From Trachythela sp. YZ-2020 (Eukaryota; Cnidaria; Anthozoa; Malacalcyonacea; Clavulariidae), in NCBI GenBank assembly GCA_016169945.1, contig JADLSH010000140.1, positions 620,001-684,000 on the forward strand: a DNA stretch of 64,000 bases, given 5' to 3'. The notes under the pieces are model-generated. The model had not been told where the DNA came from. It made no database searches and was given only the letters and a program-made list of their open reading frames with translations. The position numbers were made by a program, and so were the translations under genes. Shown piece after piece: positions 23,946-33,618 of the stretch. The first letter of the stretch is position 1. The number at the start of each line of letters is the position of its first letter.

Positions 23946-24474
23946 CTAATAATGAACCTCTTCATGACTTCTAACTTGCTCGCCTGTCGCCCTCACAGTA
24001 TACTTAAAGCTAGGGGGCATCGAGAAAAAGACCGTAGTCCCTGACTCGTGTGGGTCATCACGACCTAAATCCTCTTTCCAGTTAGAAAGTTGGACTAAAA
24101 CACTCAGCATCTCACTGTTCCCCACACTCATCATTGATTTGACAAACATAGGGTCCCTCCTCATTTGATTCCAATATTCAAACACGTATTTATCCCACTG
24201 AAGCTCTAAAACTTTCGTCACCTCAACAAACTTATTCCATACCATGTCTTTATTATTAACTCGCTCTATGGCTTCCAAATCATACATCTGCCATCTCTCC
24301 TCATACGATAACATAAGACACTCACTCTGACTAAAACGATTTAGTTTACAACCACAACACCTCTCTTCGAAAAGCTCATAAATCTCGCAAGAAACAGTTT
24401 GTGCAAATATTGTCCCTAACAAATTGCACAGCTTCGGAAAGCTGTATTAGAAATATTGCCCTTGAAGAACGCAT
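23946..24474 (-). pseudogene. helical zinc-motif protein, element 1 copy b
   Basis: A 158-residue open frame (24422-23946) related to the gene at 22562: GTIFAQTVSCEIYELF, a C-C-G-C...C-L-M zinc-like site in which HPSQ has become RFSQ and the second His is Ser, then YDLEAIERVNNKDMVWNKFVEV. It has a longer C-terminus (to VRSHEEVHY). No ATG stands at the start of this frame; the likely start (ATG near 24474) is in another frame, so a 1-nt indel near 24435 breaks the N-terminus. It reads inward from the right TIR. Confidence 0.6.
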
Positions 24475-24531
24475 ATTTTGTTGGGAAAAAAGCATTTTAA
24501 AATAAACGTTACCTACCCCTATTCATTTAGT

Positions 24532-24772
24532 TTGTATACTCGCATTCAACCAATTACGCAAAAAATATAGGCATGACGTAACGCTTTGTACGCACGCTAA
24601 GTACGAACTCTTGGACGTACACTAAGTACGAACTCTTGCACGCACACTAAGTACGAACTCTTGCACGCACACCCCTGTTGATGCCATATGGCTGGAAATA
24701 AATGTGACGTCATACATACATTCGTTTGAATACTAATTACTTCCGTACCTATATGGGGGGGGGTTACCTACT
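24532..24772 (-). repeat. right TIR of element 1
   Basis: Reverse complement of 19968-20210 with a few differences. Contains the three TAAGTACGAACTCTTG repeats at about 24590-24673 and a G-run next to the terminus. Confidence 0.85.
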
Positions 24773-24778
24773 CACCTC

Positions 24779-25469
24779 GAACCCGTTCTGCCACTAATTG
24801 GGTGTATAATGTGCTTCGATCATTAATTCAAGGTTATCTAAATTAGGTAATGCTAGATTAGTAATATAATAGTTTTCAGTCAAGGAATGTTCTATTACAT
24901 AAACTTGACTTTTACCATTCCAGTAGTGCTTTGTCTACAATATAAGGAAAAGAGAAGGTTAAAATTAGTTATGTTAAATAATGGTTAAAATTACTATTTT
25001 TTAACTTAAGGTTAAAATTAAGTAACCTTAGGTTAAAATTACTATTTTTTAACTACTTCAAACTCAAAGAGTTGTTTACATAGTAGCTATGTAATAGATT
25101 GATATTGTGCATTCTGTGTATAGACCCTAATAAAGACATTTCTCTCCACTATTAATGGGTAATTCAAATAAATTTGTGCTTAGAAACGCAAAGTTTATGT
25201 GCGTATGGTTTTTGAACAAATCACTAATCGAAGAAGAGCGATCTAATTGCACATTTTAATTAGCAGCTTGAATGCCACAAAATACCCCATTTTCAAAATG
25301 TGATCCCTCGTTGGTTTGTGGAGGGTTTTTTCAGTTATTGGTATCGAGAGATAGAGAAGCTCTTCATGTATACAGTGATGTTATTTTTATTAACCTTGCC
25401 GGTGAAAAGTTTAAAAAACTCCAGCATATTTCAAAGCTATTTTTACACCTTGAGTAGTAACACGAAAAT
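24779..25469. other. host sequence between two Polinton-style elements
   Basis: No gene. A tandem pair of ~65-bp units (GGTTAAAATTACTATTTTTTAACT) lies at about 24980-25060. Both neighbouring elements are bounded by their own target duplications, so this 0.7 kb is the old locus. Confidence 0.55.
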
Positions 25470-25710
25470 TAGGTCTTTAGTATGGAGCGGGGCTTAATGG
25501 ACCCAGTTTTATGCGTAAAATTTAACGAGTTACCCTGCATAATTTATGAGTTAATTATGTTAATGATCTGAATTAATTAATTCATTTCCGAGGATAATCC
25601 GAACAAATCCGAGTATGAGATATGCATATTAATGAGCATTTATAATTAGATTCATTCCGACGACGTTAAAACAACGAGAGGTTTCCGACAGTTCGCCATT
25701 TTGTTCCAAG

Positions 25711-26094
25711 ATGGCAGAACAGCTAATTCTGGATGTTTTTAAGGAAAATAATGTAGAATTAACGCAGGATACTTTACGGTTTTATATAAAACTGCTTTTA
25801 GAAAAGCATGAACATACATATAACTCCATGATATGTAGTATTGTAAGAGATAATGTGTTTGAAAATTTATGTCAAACATATGAAGAGACTAAGCCTTTAA
25901 ATTCTGGTAGAATTATGGCTTACTTGGCTTTAGTTTACAAAGTGAGCGATTTTTGTGACACTGAAACAGTGCGAGAAGCCGTTCGAATATGTGTAGACGA
26001 TTTAAAACAATTTGATTTAGCGAGCTATGAAATTAAACTGTCTTGGTTTCAACGCTTAATTTCATGGTTAGTGTTACAGCTTAACCGCGTGTAA
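25711..26094 (+). CDS. Bcl-2-like protein, left-arm copy
   Basis: 127 residues from the ATG in CCAAGATGGCAG. The sequence resembles the core of Bcl-2 family apoptosis regulators: a BH3-like LLEKHEHTYNSM, then VFENLCQTYEE and a BH1-like LNSGRIMAYLAL (compare N-W-G-R-I-V-A-F in cellular members, with the key G-R kept), helices with DTETVREAVRICVDDL, and a BH2-like SWFQRLISWLV. No clear C-terminal membrane anchor. Such proteins block or promote mitochondrial cell death; viral and adintovirus genomes are known to carry them. The assignment rests on motif reading only. First gene inside the left end, 235 bp from the terminus. The C-terminus differs from the mirror copy by a 2-nt indel. Confidence 0.5.
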   Translation: MAEQLILDVFKENNVELTQDTLRFYIKLLLEKHEHTYNSMICSIVRDNVFENLCQTYEETKPLNSGRIMAYLALVYKVSDFCDTETVREAVRICVDDLKQFDLASYEIKLSWFQRLISWLVLQLNRV

Positions 26095-26166
26095 TTTGAA
26101 TATCACTAATTGGAATTGAATAGCGAAAGTCGTTAAGAAGTCATTAACTGTTGTACATGGGTGAAC

Positions 26167-26265
26167 ACATTGTACTTTAACGACATTGCCCAAACCATTA
26201 ATTTTCCTCATTGACTTTAAATTGCTTAAGCAGGACAGAAAGACTGAACACATTGTACTTTAACG
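26167..26265 (+). promoter_or_regulatory. direct repeat CATTGTACTTTAACGACA upstream of helical gene
   Basis: GAACACATTGTACTTTAACGACA occurs twice, at about 26163 and 26246, each followed by GCCCAA; a related TTTGTACTTTAA sits 20 bp before the ATG at 26451. Mirrored at about 30410-30525. Probably promoter elements of the second gene. Confidence 0.45.
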
Positions 26266-26450
26266 ACAGTGCCCAAGCTTGATTTTGCTGAGCTTGTACA
26301 AAAAGGTTGTTAACGACTGGACTAGCCTGATCTTGTAGTTCTCTACACGGCGAAGTAGGGAGCACACATAGATAGCACAAATTGAAAACTTTCGCTTTGG
26401 AGCAACGACGTAAACTTTTGAAAACATTTTTGTACTTTAAAAAAAAAAAT

Positions 26451-26840
26451 ATGTTGCAAGATGATATTTACATTGTTGACGAAAGTCGATTATGTCGGAA
26501 CCCCCTCAAATTGTTGGAAGCAATTTACGCTGATACAGTTGCAAATGAAATTACGCAGTTGTGCCAGGAAAACGAATGTAATATAGACGAAGGATGGCAG
26601 ACGTACGGTATAGAAGCTATAGAACGTGTTAATAGCAAGCATTTGGTTTGGGACTCGTTTGTCGAGGCTGCAAGAATACTGAAAATCAATTGCCACGAAA
26701 ACGTCCTTGAGCGTTTAAGAGAATTAAAAAAGGCACCAGAACACATGTTCGTTTACGACTTGGAAGAATCGTATCACTGTAGAAAGAGCCACCAATTTCA
26801 ATGCATCCTAAATTATTTATCTTTTTGGAGGGAAAAGTAA
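26451..26840 (+). CDS. helical protein related to element 1 proteins, left-arm copy
   Basis: 129 residues from ATG 26451, after an A-rich tract. Shares with 22562-22996 and 23946-24474 the pattern LEAIYADTVANEITQLC and YGIEAIERVNSKHLVWDSFVEAARIL, but the central Cys/His zinc site is mostly gone (only CQENECNIDEG remains). It converges with the C2HC gene at 27153. Function unknown; predicted soluble and alpha-helical. Its mirror copy is identical in the part I compared. Confidence 0.65.
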   Translation: MLQDDIYIVDESRLCRNPLKLLEAIYADTVANEITQLCQENECNIDEGWQTYGIEAIERVNSKHLVWDSFVEAARILKINCHENVLERLRELKKAPEHMFVYDLEESYHCRKSHQFQCILNYLSFWREK

Positions 26841-27152
26841 ACAAGTCAAGGATATCGAATGCTCATATCCGTACGTGGTCAGGCAATATTTCTATAGTAA
26901 AAAGTAGTTGACGTGTTATTATAATTATAAAGAGGTTAAGGCGATAAACTTTTAATTCCACCTTTGGGATAACTTTACTTTACATTAAAAGCTATACGTA
27001 AAGCATACTGTAACTAAACATTCAGTTATATTACGTGTGCATGCGCAATTGAAAATAGAGAAAATATACGTCTTGTGTACAATTTTATTAAAATATTATT
27101 ACACTTCGCATAGAGTATATTATATCTGTTTATATAATGTAGTTGAGGAAGT

Positions 27153-27734
27153 CTAGTCTGAATCAGTATTTTCGCCCTCTTCAATATAAGCATTGTCTTT
27201 TAAAAGACGTTTCAGAAGAAACTTTCTTTTATCAACGGCTGCTTCCAAAGCCTCATCATGATCAAAGTCGTCACTGTTTATAAACACATCTCTCGTGTTC
27301 ATTACTTTTTTATGTACATGATTCCTCCTAAGCTGTCTCATCCACAATAGACGTTCCAGATAAACACTTTCGAGCTCTTTTTGTAGTTTAGGTAATATCA
27401 ACGCGTACGCTTGCTTGTTGGAAGTTTCGTCATCAAGACCGTTTTCGATAAGATTCTGTTTTATTTCTTCGTACTCGCTGGCATATCTTTGTTTTGCTTC
27501 CTCTATTAATGGTTTCCAAGGATCACTTTCATCTTCTAATTCAGATCCTGATTCATTTCCATCTACCTCAGAATTTTGTGCATTATCACTATTTGACGCT
27601 TCGTCATCTGACTCCATGGGTACGGCATTGTGATCTGTATCCGACTCTTCCTCTCGGAATAGGCAGTATTCGTTTTCGTGTCTGCGCAAATTAAAGCGAC
27701 GATTAAAAGATTTACCACAAAACTTGCAGCTCAT
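27153..27734 (-). CDS. C2HC-finger acidic protein, left-arm copy
   Basis: 193 residues from the ATG at 27732-27734. One N-terminal finger: C3, C6, H19, C24 (CKFCGKSFNRRFNLRRHENE), a basic patch, then a strongly acidic Ser/Asp/Glu stretch (about residues 27-70), then a conserved helical part with SDPWKPLIEEAKQRYASEY, VYLERLLWMRQLRRNHVHKK and DHDEALEAAVDKRKFLLKRL. The layout (one finger plus acidic tract) suggests a nucleic-acid-binding or chromatin/transcription factor; the family is a multi-copy cnidarian one with no function known to me. It begins next to the palindrome centre. Confidence 0.7.
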   Translation of the reverse strand: MSCKFCGKSFNRRFNLRRHENEYCLFREEESDTDHNAVPMESDDEASNSDNAQNSEVDGNESGSELEDESDPWKPLIEEAKQRYASEYEEIKQNLIENGLDDETSNKQAYALILPKLQKELESVYLERLLWMRQLRRNHVHKKVMNTRDVFINSDDFDHDEALEAAVDKRKFLLKRLLKDNAYIEEGENTDSD

Positions 27735-27915
27735 CACTCTAGCACTGTTAGTAGCAAATGAGGGATTTTAAGAAAATTATTGCCTCATGAGCACTTGCTC
27801 TGTTGTATAGCTCATGAATGAGCGTTGACGTAGACAAGCTCACGACGACCACTCATAATTACTCATACCCCATGAGCACTCTGAAATGCTCATTTTCGTT
27901 GAGCAGAGATAAAAG

Positions 27916-28017
27916 ATGGCCCGAGCAAGACGAAAACATGATCCATTAATTGACTTAATTATACGAAAATACAATCTCTCAAGATGCGACTATAGCGAAA
28001 TCAACTTGCGGATATAA
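27916..28017 (+). other. short frame starting MARARRKHD at the palindrome centre
   Basis: A 33-codon frame (MARARRKHDPLIDLIIRKYN..., stop 28015-28017) begins in the last 25 bp of the left arm. The same start (ATG plus basic MARARRKH) is present on the minus strand at 28533 and 28791, each running into different sequence. It may be the N-terminus of a lost gene whose body was replaced when the palindrome formed. Too short to call a gene. Confidence 0.35.
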
Positions 28018-28766
28018 GTAATGTTCTATTTAATACTTGTAATGTTGCATACATCTCTCACCAATAACTTCTATATTATTCTTCTATACATTATTTTCGT
28101 TCAGCTTGGGCCACTACTCATATATGCTCAACGTAAATGAACATTGTAAGCCCAGTATTTTTATGAGTTCTGTATGAATAAGTTCAATAACATATCGTGA
28201 GCGTAGTTCAATTCAGCCGTGCTCAATCGATCCCTTCCGAGCGAGCCAAAAAGCAGTTAATGTAAAGTCAACAGGGTTGATTGGCAATACAAAGCAATAC
28301 CGCAAAGCGAAAATCATTTTACGACCAAGAGTTGAGAACAGGCCTAGTTTCAGGTTAATCTATTTGGTGTCTTCTAAAAAGACCGCTTGGTTTTTGAGCC
28401 TATACTATCCGTAGCAGACATGAATATCCTTTCTGTCTAATCTAGTATGCGGCTAAGTGGGGTGTTGAACAGACATAAGGACCAAGTCACTCAAAGTCAG
28501 TAATGGATCATGTTTTCGTCTTGCTCGGGCCATCTATTATGTCTGCTCAACGAAAATGAGCATTTCAGAGTGCTCGTAAGGCATGAGTAATCATGAGTGG
28601 TCGTCGTGAGCTTGTCCACAAAAGTGTTGAAAATACTATATCTTCGTACTTTTCAACTCGGCTTCCAGCAGCCAGCAGTCGTTTGGAGCATTGTTGGCAA
28701 AGTAGATAGGGCATGAAAATTCTTACAGGTCTGGTAGCCAGTCTGAATGAGTTAAGGGACATCTGG
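27941..28766. other. centre (loop) of the palindrome
   Basis: 826 bp without a clear gene. 28501-28619 is a further inverted copy of the arm end at 27835-27953, so the centre holds a nested, older generation of the repeat. Confidence 0.7.
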
Positions 28767-28956
28767 CATGTTTTCGTCTTGCTCGGGCCATCTTTTATCT
28801 CTGCTCAACGAGTGCTCATGGGGTATGAGTAATTATGAGTGGTCGTCGTGAGCTTGTCTACGTCAACGCTCATTCATGAGCTATACAACAGAGCAAGCGC
28901 TCATGAGGCAATAATTTTCTTAAAATCCCTCATTTGCTACTAACAGTGCTAGAGTG

Positions 28957-29538
28957 ATGAGCTGCAAGTTTTGTGGTAAATCTTTTAATCGTCGCTTTAA
29001 TTTGCGCAGACACGAAAACGAATACTGCCCATTCCGAGAGGAAGAGTCGGATACAGATCACAATTCCGTACCCATGGAGTCAGATGACGAAGCGTCAAAT
29101 AGTGATAATGCACAAAATTCTGAGGTAGATGGAAATGAATCAGGATCTGAATTAGAAGATGAAAGTGATCCTTGGAAACCATTAATAGAGGAAGCAAAAC
29201 AAAGATATGCCAGCGAGTACGAAGAAATAAAACAGAATCTTATCGAAAACGGTCTTGATGACGAAACTTCCAACAAGCAAGCGTACGCGTTGATATTACC
29301 TAAACTACAAAAAGAGCTCGAAAGTGTTTATTTGGAACGTCTATTGTGGATGAGACAGCTTAGGAGGAATCATGTACATAAAAAAGTAATGAACACGAGA
29401 GATGTGTTTATAAACAGTGACGACTTTGATCATGATGAGGCTTTGGAAGCAGCCGTTGATAAAAGAAAGTTTCTTCTGAAACGTCTTTTAAAAGACAATG
29501 CTTATATTGAAGAGGGCGAAAATACTGATTCAGACTAG
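28957..29538 (+). CDS. C2HC-finger acidic protein, right-arm copy
   Basis: Mirror of 27153-27734, 193 residues from ATG 28957. Differs at very few residues (EYCPF against EYCLF; HNSVP against HNAVP). An AATAAA lies at about 29601, 60 bp after the stop. Both copies open, which argues for recent duplication or gene conversion between arms. Confidence 0.7.
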   Translation: MSCKFCGKSFNRRFNLRRHENEYCPFREEESDTDHNSVPMESDDEASNSDNAQNSEVDGNESGSELEDESDPWKPLIEEAKQRYASEYEEIKQNLIENGLDDETSNKQAYALILPKLQKELESVYLERLLWMRQLRRNHVHKKVMNTRDVFINSDDFDHDEALEAAVDKRKFLLKRLLKDNAYIEEGENTDSD

Positions 29539-29850
29539 ACTTCCTCAACTACATTATATAAACAGATATAATATACTCTATGCGAAGTGTAATAATATTT
29601 TAATAAAATTGTACACAAGACGTATATTTTCTCTATTTTCAATTGCGCATGCACACGTAATATAACTGAATGTTTAGTTACAGTATGCTTTACGTATAAC
29701 TTTTAATGTAAAGTAAAGTTATCCCAAAGGTGGAATTAAAAGTTTATCGCCTTAACCTCTTTATAATTATAATAACACGTCAACTACTTTTTACTATAGA
29801 AATATTGCCTGACCACGTACGGATATGAGCATTCGATATCCTTGACTTGT

Positions 29851-30240
29851 TTACTTTTCCCTCCAAAAAGATAAATAATTTAGGATGCATTGAAATTGGT
29901 GGCTCTTTCTACAGTGATACGATTCTTCCAAGTCGTAAACGAACATGTGTTCTGGTGCCTTTTTTAATTCTCTTAAACGCTCAAGGACGTTTTCGTGGCA
30001 ATTGATTTTCAGTATTCTTGCAGCCTCGACAAACGAGTCCCAAACCAAATGCTTGCTATTAACACGTTCTATAGCTTCTATACCGTACGTCTGCCATCCT
30101 TCGTCTATATTACATTCGTTTTCCTGGCACAACTGCGTAATTTCATTTGCAACTGTATCAGCGTAAATTGCTTCCAACAATTTGAGGGGGTTCCGACATA
30201 ATCGACTTTCGTCAACAATGTAAATATCATCTTGCAACAT
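29851..30240 (-). CDS. helical protein, right-arm copy
   Basis: Mirror of 26451-26840; 129 residues, the same protein. The upstream region differs slightly in the T/A-rich tract and in ACAACTTCGACGATTTTACGTCG against the left arm, so the arms are not base-identical. Confidence 0.65.
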   Translation of the reverse strand: MLQDDIYIVDESRLCRNPLKLLEAIYADTVANEITQLCQENECNIDEGWQTYGIEAIERVNSKHLVWDSFVEAARILKINCHENVLERLRELKKAPEHMFVYDLEESYHCRKSHQFQCILNYLSFWREK

Positions 30241-30583
30241 ATTTTTTTTTAAAGTACAACTTCGACGATTTTACGTCGTTGCTCCAAAGCGAAAGTTTTC
30301 AATTTGTGCTATCTATGTGTGCTCCCTACTTCGCCGTGTAGAGAACTACAAGATCAGGCTAGTCCAGTCGTTAACAACCTTTTGTACAAGCTCAGCAAAA
30401 TCAAGCTTGGGCACTGTCGTTAAAGTACAATGTGTTCAGTCTTTCTGTCCTGCTTAAGCAATTTAAAGTCAATGAGGAAAATTAATGGTTTGGGCAATGT
30501 CGTTAAAGTACAATGTGTTCACCCATGTACAACAGTTAATGACTTCTTAACGACTTTCGCTATTCAATTCCAATTAGTGATAT

Positions 30584-30970
30584 TCAAATTACACGCGGTT
30601 GCTGTAACACTAACCATGAAATTAAGCGTTGAAACCAAGACAGTTTAATTTCATAGCTCGCTAAATCAAATTGTTTTAAATCGTCTACACATATTCGAAC
30701 GGCTTCTCGCACTGTTTCAGTGTCACAAAAATCGCTCACTTTGTAAACTAAAGCCAAGTAAGCCATAATTCTACCAGAATTTAAAGGCTTAGTCTCTTCA
30801 TATGTTTGACATAAATTTTCAAACACATTATCTCTTACAATACTACATATCATGGAGTTATATGTATGTTCATGCTTTTCTAAAAGCAGTTTTATATAAA
30901 ACCGTAAAGTATCCTGCGTTAATTCTACATTATTTTCCTTAAAAACATCCAGAATTAGCTGTTCTGCCAT
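30584..30970 (-). CDS. Bcl-2-like protein, right-arm copy
   Basis: Mirror of 25711-26094, 128 residues. The body is identical to the left copy as far as I compared; the end reads LVLQQPRVI instead of LVLQLNRV because of a 2-nt indel before the stop. The same BH1-like NSGRI and BH2-like SWFQRLISW motifs. Confidence 0.5.
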   Translation of the reverse strand: MAEQLILDVFKENNVELTQDTLRFYIKLLLEKHEHTYNSMICSIVRDNVFENLCQTYEETKPLNSGRIMAYLALVYKVSDFCDTETVREAVRICVDDLKQFDLASYEIKLSWFQRLISWLVLQQPRVI

Positions 30971-31211
30971 CTTGGAACAAAATGGCGAACTGTCGGAAAC
31001 CTCTCGTTGTTTTAACGTCGTCGGAATGAATCTAATTATAAATGCTCATTAATATGCATAACTCATACTCGGATTTGTTCGGATTATCCTCGGAAATGAA
31101 TTAATTAATTCAGATCATTAACATAATTAACTCATGAATTATGCAGGGTAACTCGTTAAATTTTACGCATAAAACTGGGTCCATTAAGCCCCGCTCCATA
31201 CTACTTAGGTC

Positions 31212-32269
31212 AATACATATGTAAATTAATATAACTAAAGCACGTCGTAGAAAGAAAACAAAATTAAAACCGTGAAATATCATGTACATACTACAATAAC
31301 TTCAGCACGTAGCTTTAAAATTAGTGATTTTCAAAGATAAAATACTAAGTAAAATCAGCAATTTTCTCGCCGTTTTTGCCAAAAATCTTAATTTCGAAAA
31401 AAAATCCAGCGCAATGCATTGTGGTATACTGACGATTCCACCTCACGTTCTTCTGAAATTGCCTTTTGTTAGAGTATTAATGGCCATTAATGGCTAACCG
31501 TTTCCTTTAAAGAGAAAATCGTCTCCCACTAGATAGGTAAAAATGACGATGAAAAGGGATATATACATTTATTTTTTTAGGTCCGTAACTCCAGATCCGT
31601 AACCTCCTGATTGGCTGCTTACGAGGTCCGTATCACACGATACGGACCTCTCGCGTTTTCGCGCGCCAAAATAAACATAGGAGTGAAGACGATTTAAAAA
31701 TGTAAAAAAATACCAAAAAAGTTAGAAAATTTGCTATAAAATAGTAAAAATGGAAAAATAAACTGACTTTACTTATATGAACTTCGTACTAAGCAGAAGG
31801 CACACTGGAATTAACTCTATTCTGAACAAAATGCGAAAATATGGACCAAATATTAGTACTGTATTTGTTTTGTTTTATAAAAACTCATGCAGTATTCAGC
31901 ATTTCAGCTACCCTTAAAGTAGAAACCCTTAGAAGTAGAAAAACGTTTAAACAAAAATATGTGAACATGCAACTTTTCTTTAATCATCAAATTTTGAAAA
32001 AACACGTTCCACTGCAGTACATTGATTTGTTGACTCAATTGTGTCATATATTTTTCATAAACAATGTCAACAACAAAGTGTTTTCGCCAAGTTCATTTGT
32101 TATTATCGTAAAACAACAAGAAAAGTACAAAATTGTAATCAACATACCTTCTTCGTTGTCTTTTGAGTAGAAAAGCGTCGACTTAATCAAAACCAAAATT
32201 ATATTTTTGTGATGTTTTTGATCGGCAAAGGGAATGCAAGAGAGCACGAACCTTTTCCTGTCGGGAGAT
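31212..32269. other. no gene seen
   Basis: A short hairpin, AGGTCCGTA...TACGGACCT, lies at about 31580-31650. A 109-codon frame at 31841-32170 has no recognisable motif and is not called. Confidence 0.5.
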
Positions 32270-33281
32270 GTTACATCCCGGACGGAGAGAGAGGGTGCGC
32301 ACGCGATCCAACATGGTCAGTGGAAATCTTTAGAATAAATTAGCTATGCTCCACAATAACCCTGAACATCCGCAATAATAATTTGTTCGCGACTTTTTTC
32401 AAAAAGGAATTTTCCCTCGGTGGTTTTCCCTTGCTTTTGCCTTAGCGTTATGGCGTAGGTAAAGCCTCTCAGAGATCTCGACGTCCGTGGCTTCCTTCAT
32501 TGCTAGGCGTAGGCGCGGTGGAGATGTTGTCTGTTTACAAAATGTTCTGTAGTAACATAAGTCTTTCAGAAATTGGTTTATATGAGAAATTGTTTGTTAA
32601 GTATATTGGAGTCCTAATATGTTGTTAGGATTTTTTATTGAAAAGGACAGACTATATTATCTTTGTACAGAATTTCACGTAGAATTCGATGGTGCTTTTG
32701 GATTTCTCATTTGCTGTGAACAAAATTCTGTACACAGTATAAGAGCGACCAATTCTGTGATATACTAAGACTAAGTCAACATTCTATTGTCAGCCAGCGC
32801 ATAAAACCCGCAATAAAATTTTTGCATTTTAAAATGAATAAGAGTGTCCATGTCAGGTATGAAAAATAAGAGGAATTTTATGGCGAATGCAATGATATTT
32901 TCAGATTTTCCGCATATGCAGATGCGCATAGTATGCGAAGGAAATTACTCAAATTACTAAGAAATACATCTCAACGCAATTACGTAAAATGTTGTTGTTT
33001 TGCGTTCCCGGGCGGTTTATTCAGCTGTAAGTGTTCTTATATGATTTCAAAGGCTAAATAAAGCGTAATAATGTGAATTAGTAAGATTTAATAGTATGAC
33101 TAGCGTAGTTTTCGCGACTTTTGCTATTATCAGCCAAGTGTCAGCTACGCTATTGTCAGCCAACTTCACGAGGTTAAGGAAACGAAGGGATGAATGGGAA
33201 CTTTATCTTTGAGTGCCCTAAATCGTTTCACTGACCATGTTGAATCGCGTGCGCACTCTCTCTCTTCGCCCGGGATGTAAC
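32270..33281. mobile_element. 1-kb foldback/MITE
   Basis: Inverted ends of about 55 bp: GTTACATCCCGG...GAGAGAGAGGGTGCGCACGCG, then CAACATGGTCAGTG, with the reverse complement at 33225-33281. No coding capacity and no clear target duplication. Confidence 0.65.
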
Positions 33282-33618
33282 GTTTGCCTTTCTTGTCAAA
33301 GCCATGATTTATTTATTAACTTCAGCCGTTACACAACTATAAACATATATACAGACAGGAAAACGGCTCAGGAACACTAACAGAGCGTGAGCCAATTACG
33401 TTAGTGACCTGTTACAAAACAACACTTAGCTTCACAATAGAGTATAAATATCAAACAAGATTACAGTATAGTCCATTTTATCCGAAGTAGGAAGAGCATA
33501 GGTTGAAAATAAATTGATAAACGAAATAGTGTTTCCGTCGGTTACGACGAAATGGCGAAAAACCCAACTCTACATCGGATAAAATGAACTATATTACACG
33601 GAATATCAACTAGATTAT

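Larger units (their letters stand above)
19968..24772 (+). mobile_element. Polinton/Maverick-style element 1 (non-autonomous, 4.8 kb)
   Basis: The ends read AGTAGGTAACCCC and GGGGTTACCTACT; immediately outside lies CACCTC on both sides (19962-19967 and 24773-24778), an exact 6-bp target duplication. TIRs are about 240 bp. Long TIRs, AG...CT ends and 6-bp duplications are the published signature of Polinton/Maverick elements and their adintovirus relatives. None of the Polinton core genes (protein-primed PolB, integrase, FtsK-type ATPase, protease, capsid) fits in or is seen. Cargo: a GRF-finger gene (+), two helical zinc proteins (-) and a conserved nuclease-like gene (+), plus a nested LINE 3' end. 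Mobility in trans by a full Polinton integrase is an inference. Confidence 0.85.
25476..31205. mobile_element. Polinton-style element 2, 5.7-kb palindrome
   Basis: Left arm 25476-27940 and right arm 28767-31205 are near-identical inverted copies around a ~0.83-kb centre. TAGGTC flanks both ends exactly (25470-25475 and 31206-31211), a 6-bp target duplication. The right end reads ...CCATACTACT, i.e. AGTAGTATGG inverted; the left end reads TTTAGTATGG, with AG changed to TT. End sequence and duplication match element 1. Each arm carries three genes: Bcl-2-like (outermost, reading inward), a helical protein (same direction) and a C2HC acidic protein (opposite direction, starting near the centre). 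No polymerase, integrase or capsid gene. Confidence 0.85.

Noticed and set aside
22562..24474. Calling the C-x2-C...HPSQ...H-x-C proteins a named viral family
   Set aside because: The motif is striking, but I cannot recall a verified family name, and no search was possible.
19968..31205. Elements 1 and 2 as one large Polinton
   Set aside because: Each has its own complete pair of ends and its own different 6-bp target duplication, with 0.7 kb of old sequence between.
31841..32170. 109-codon + frame
   Set aside because: AT-rich composition and no recognisable motif, splice site or conservation inside the window.
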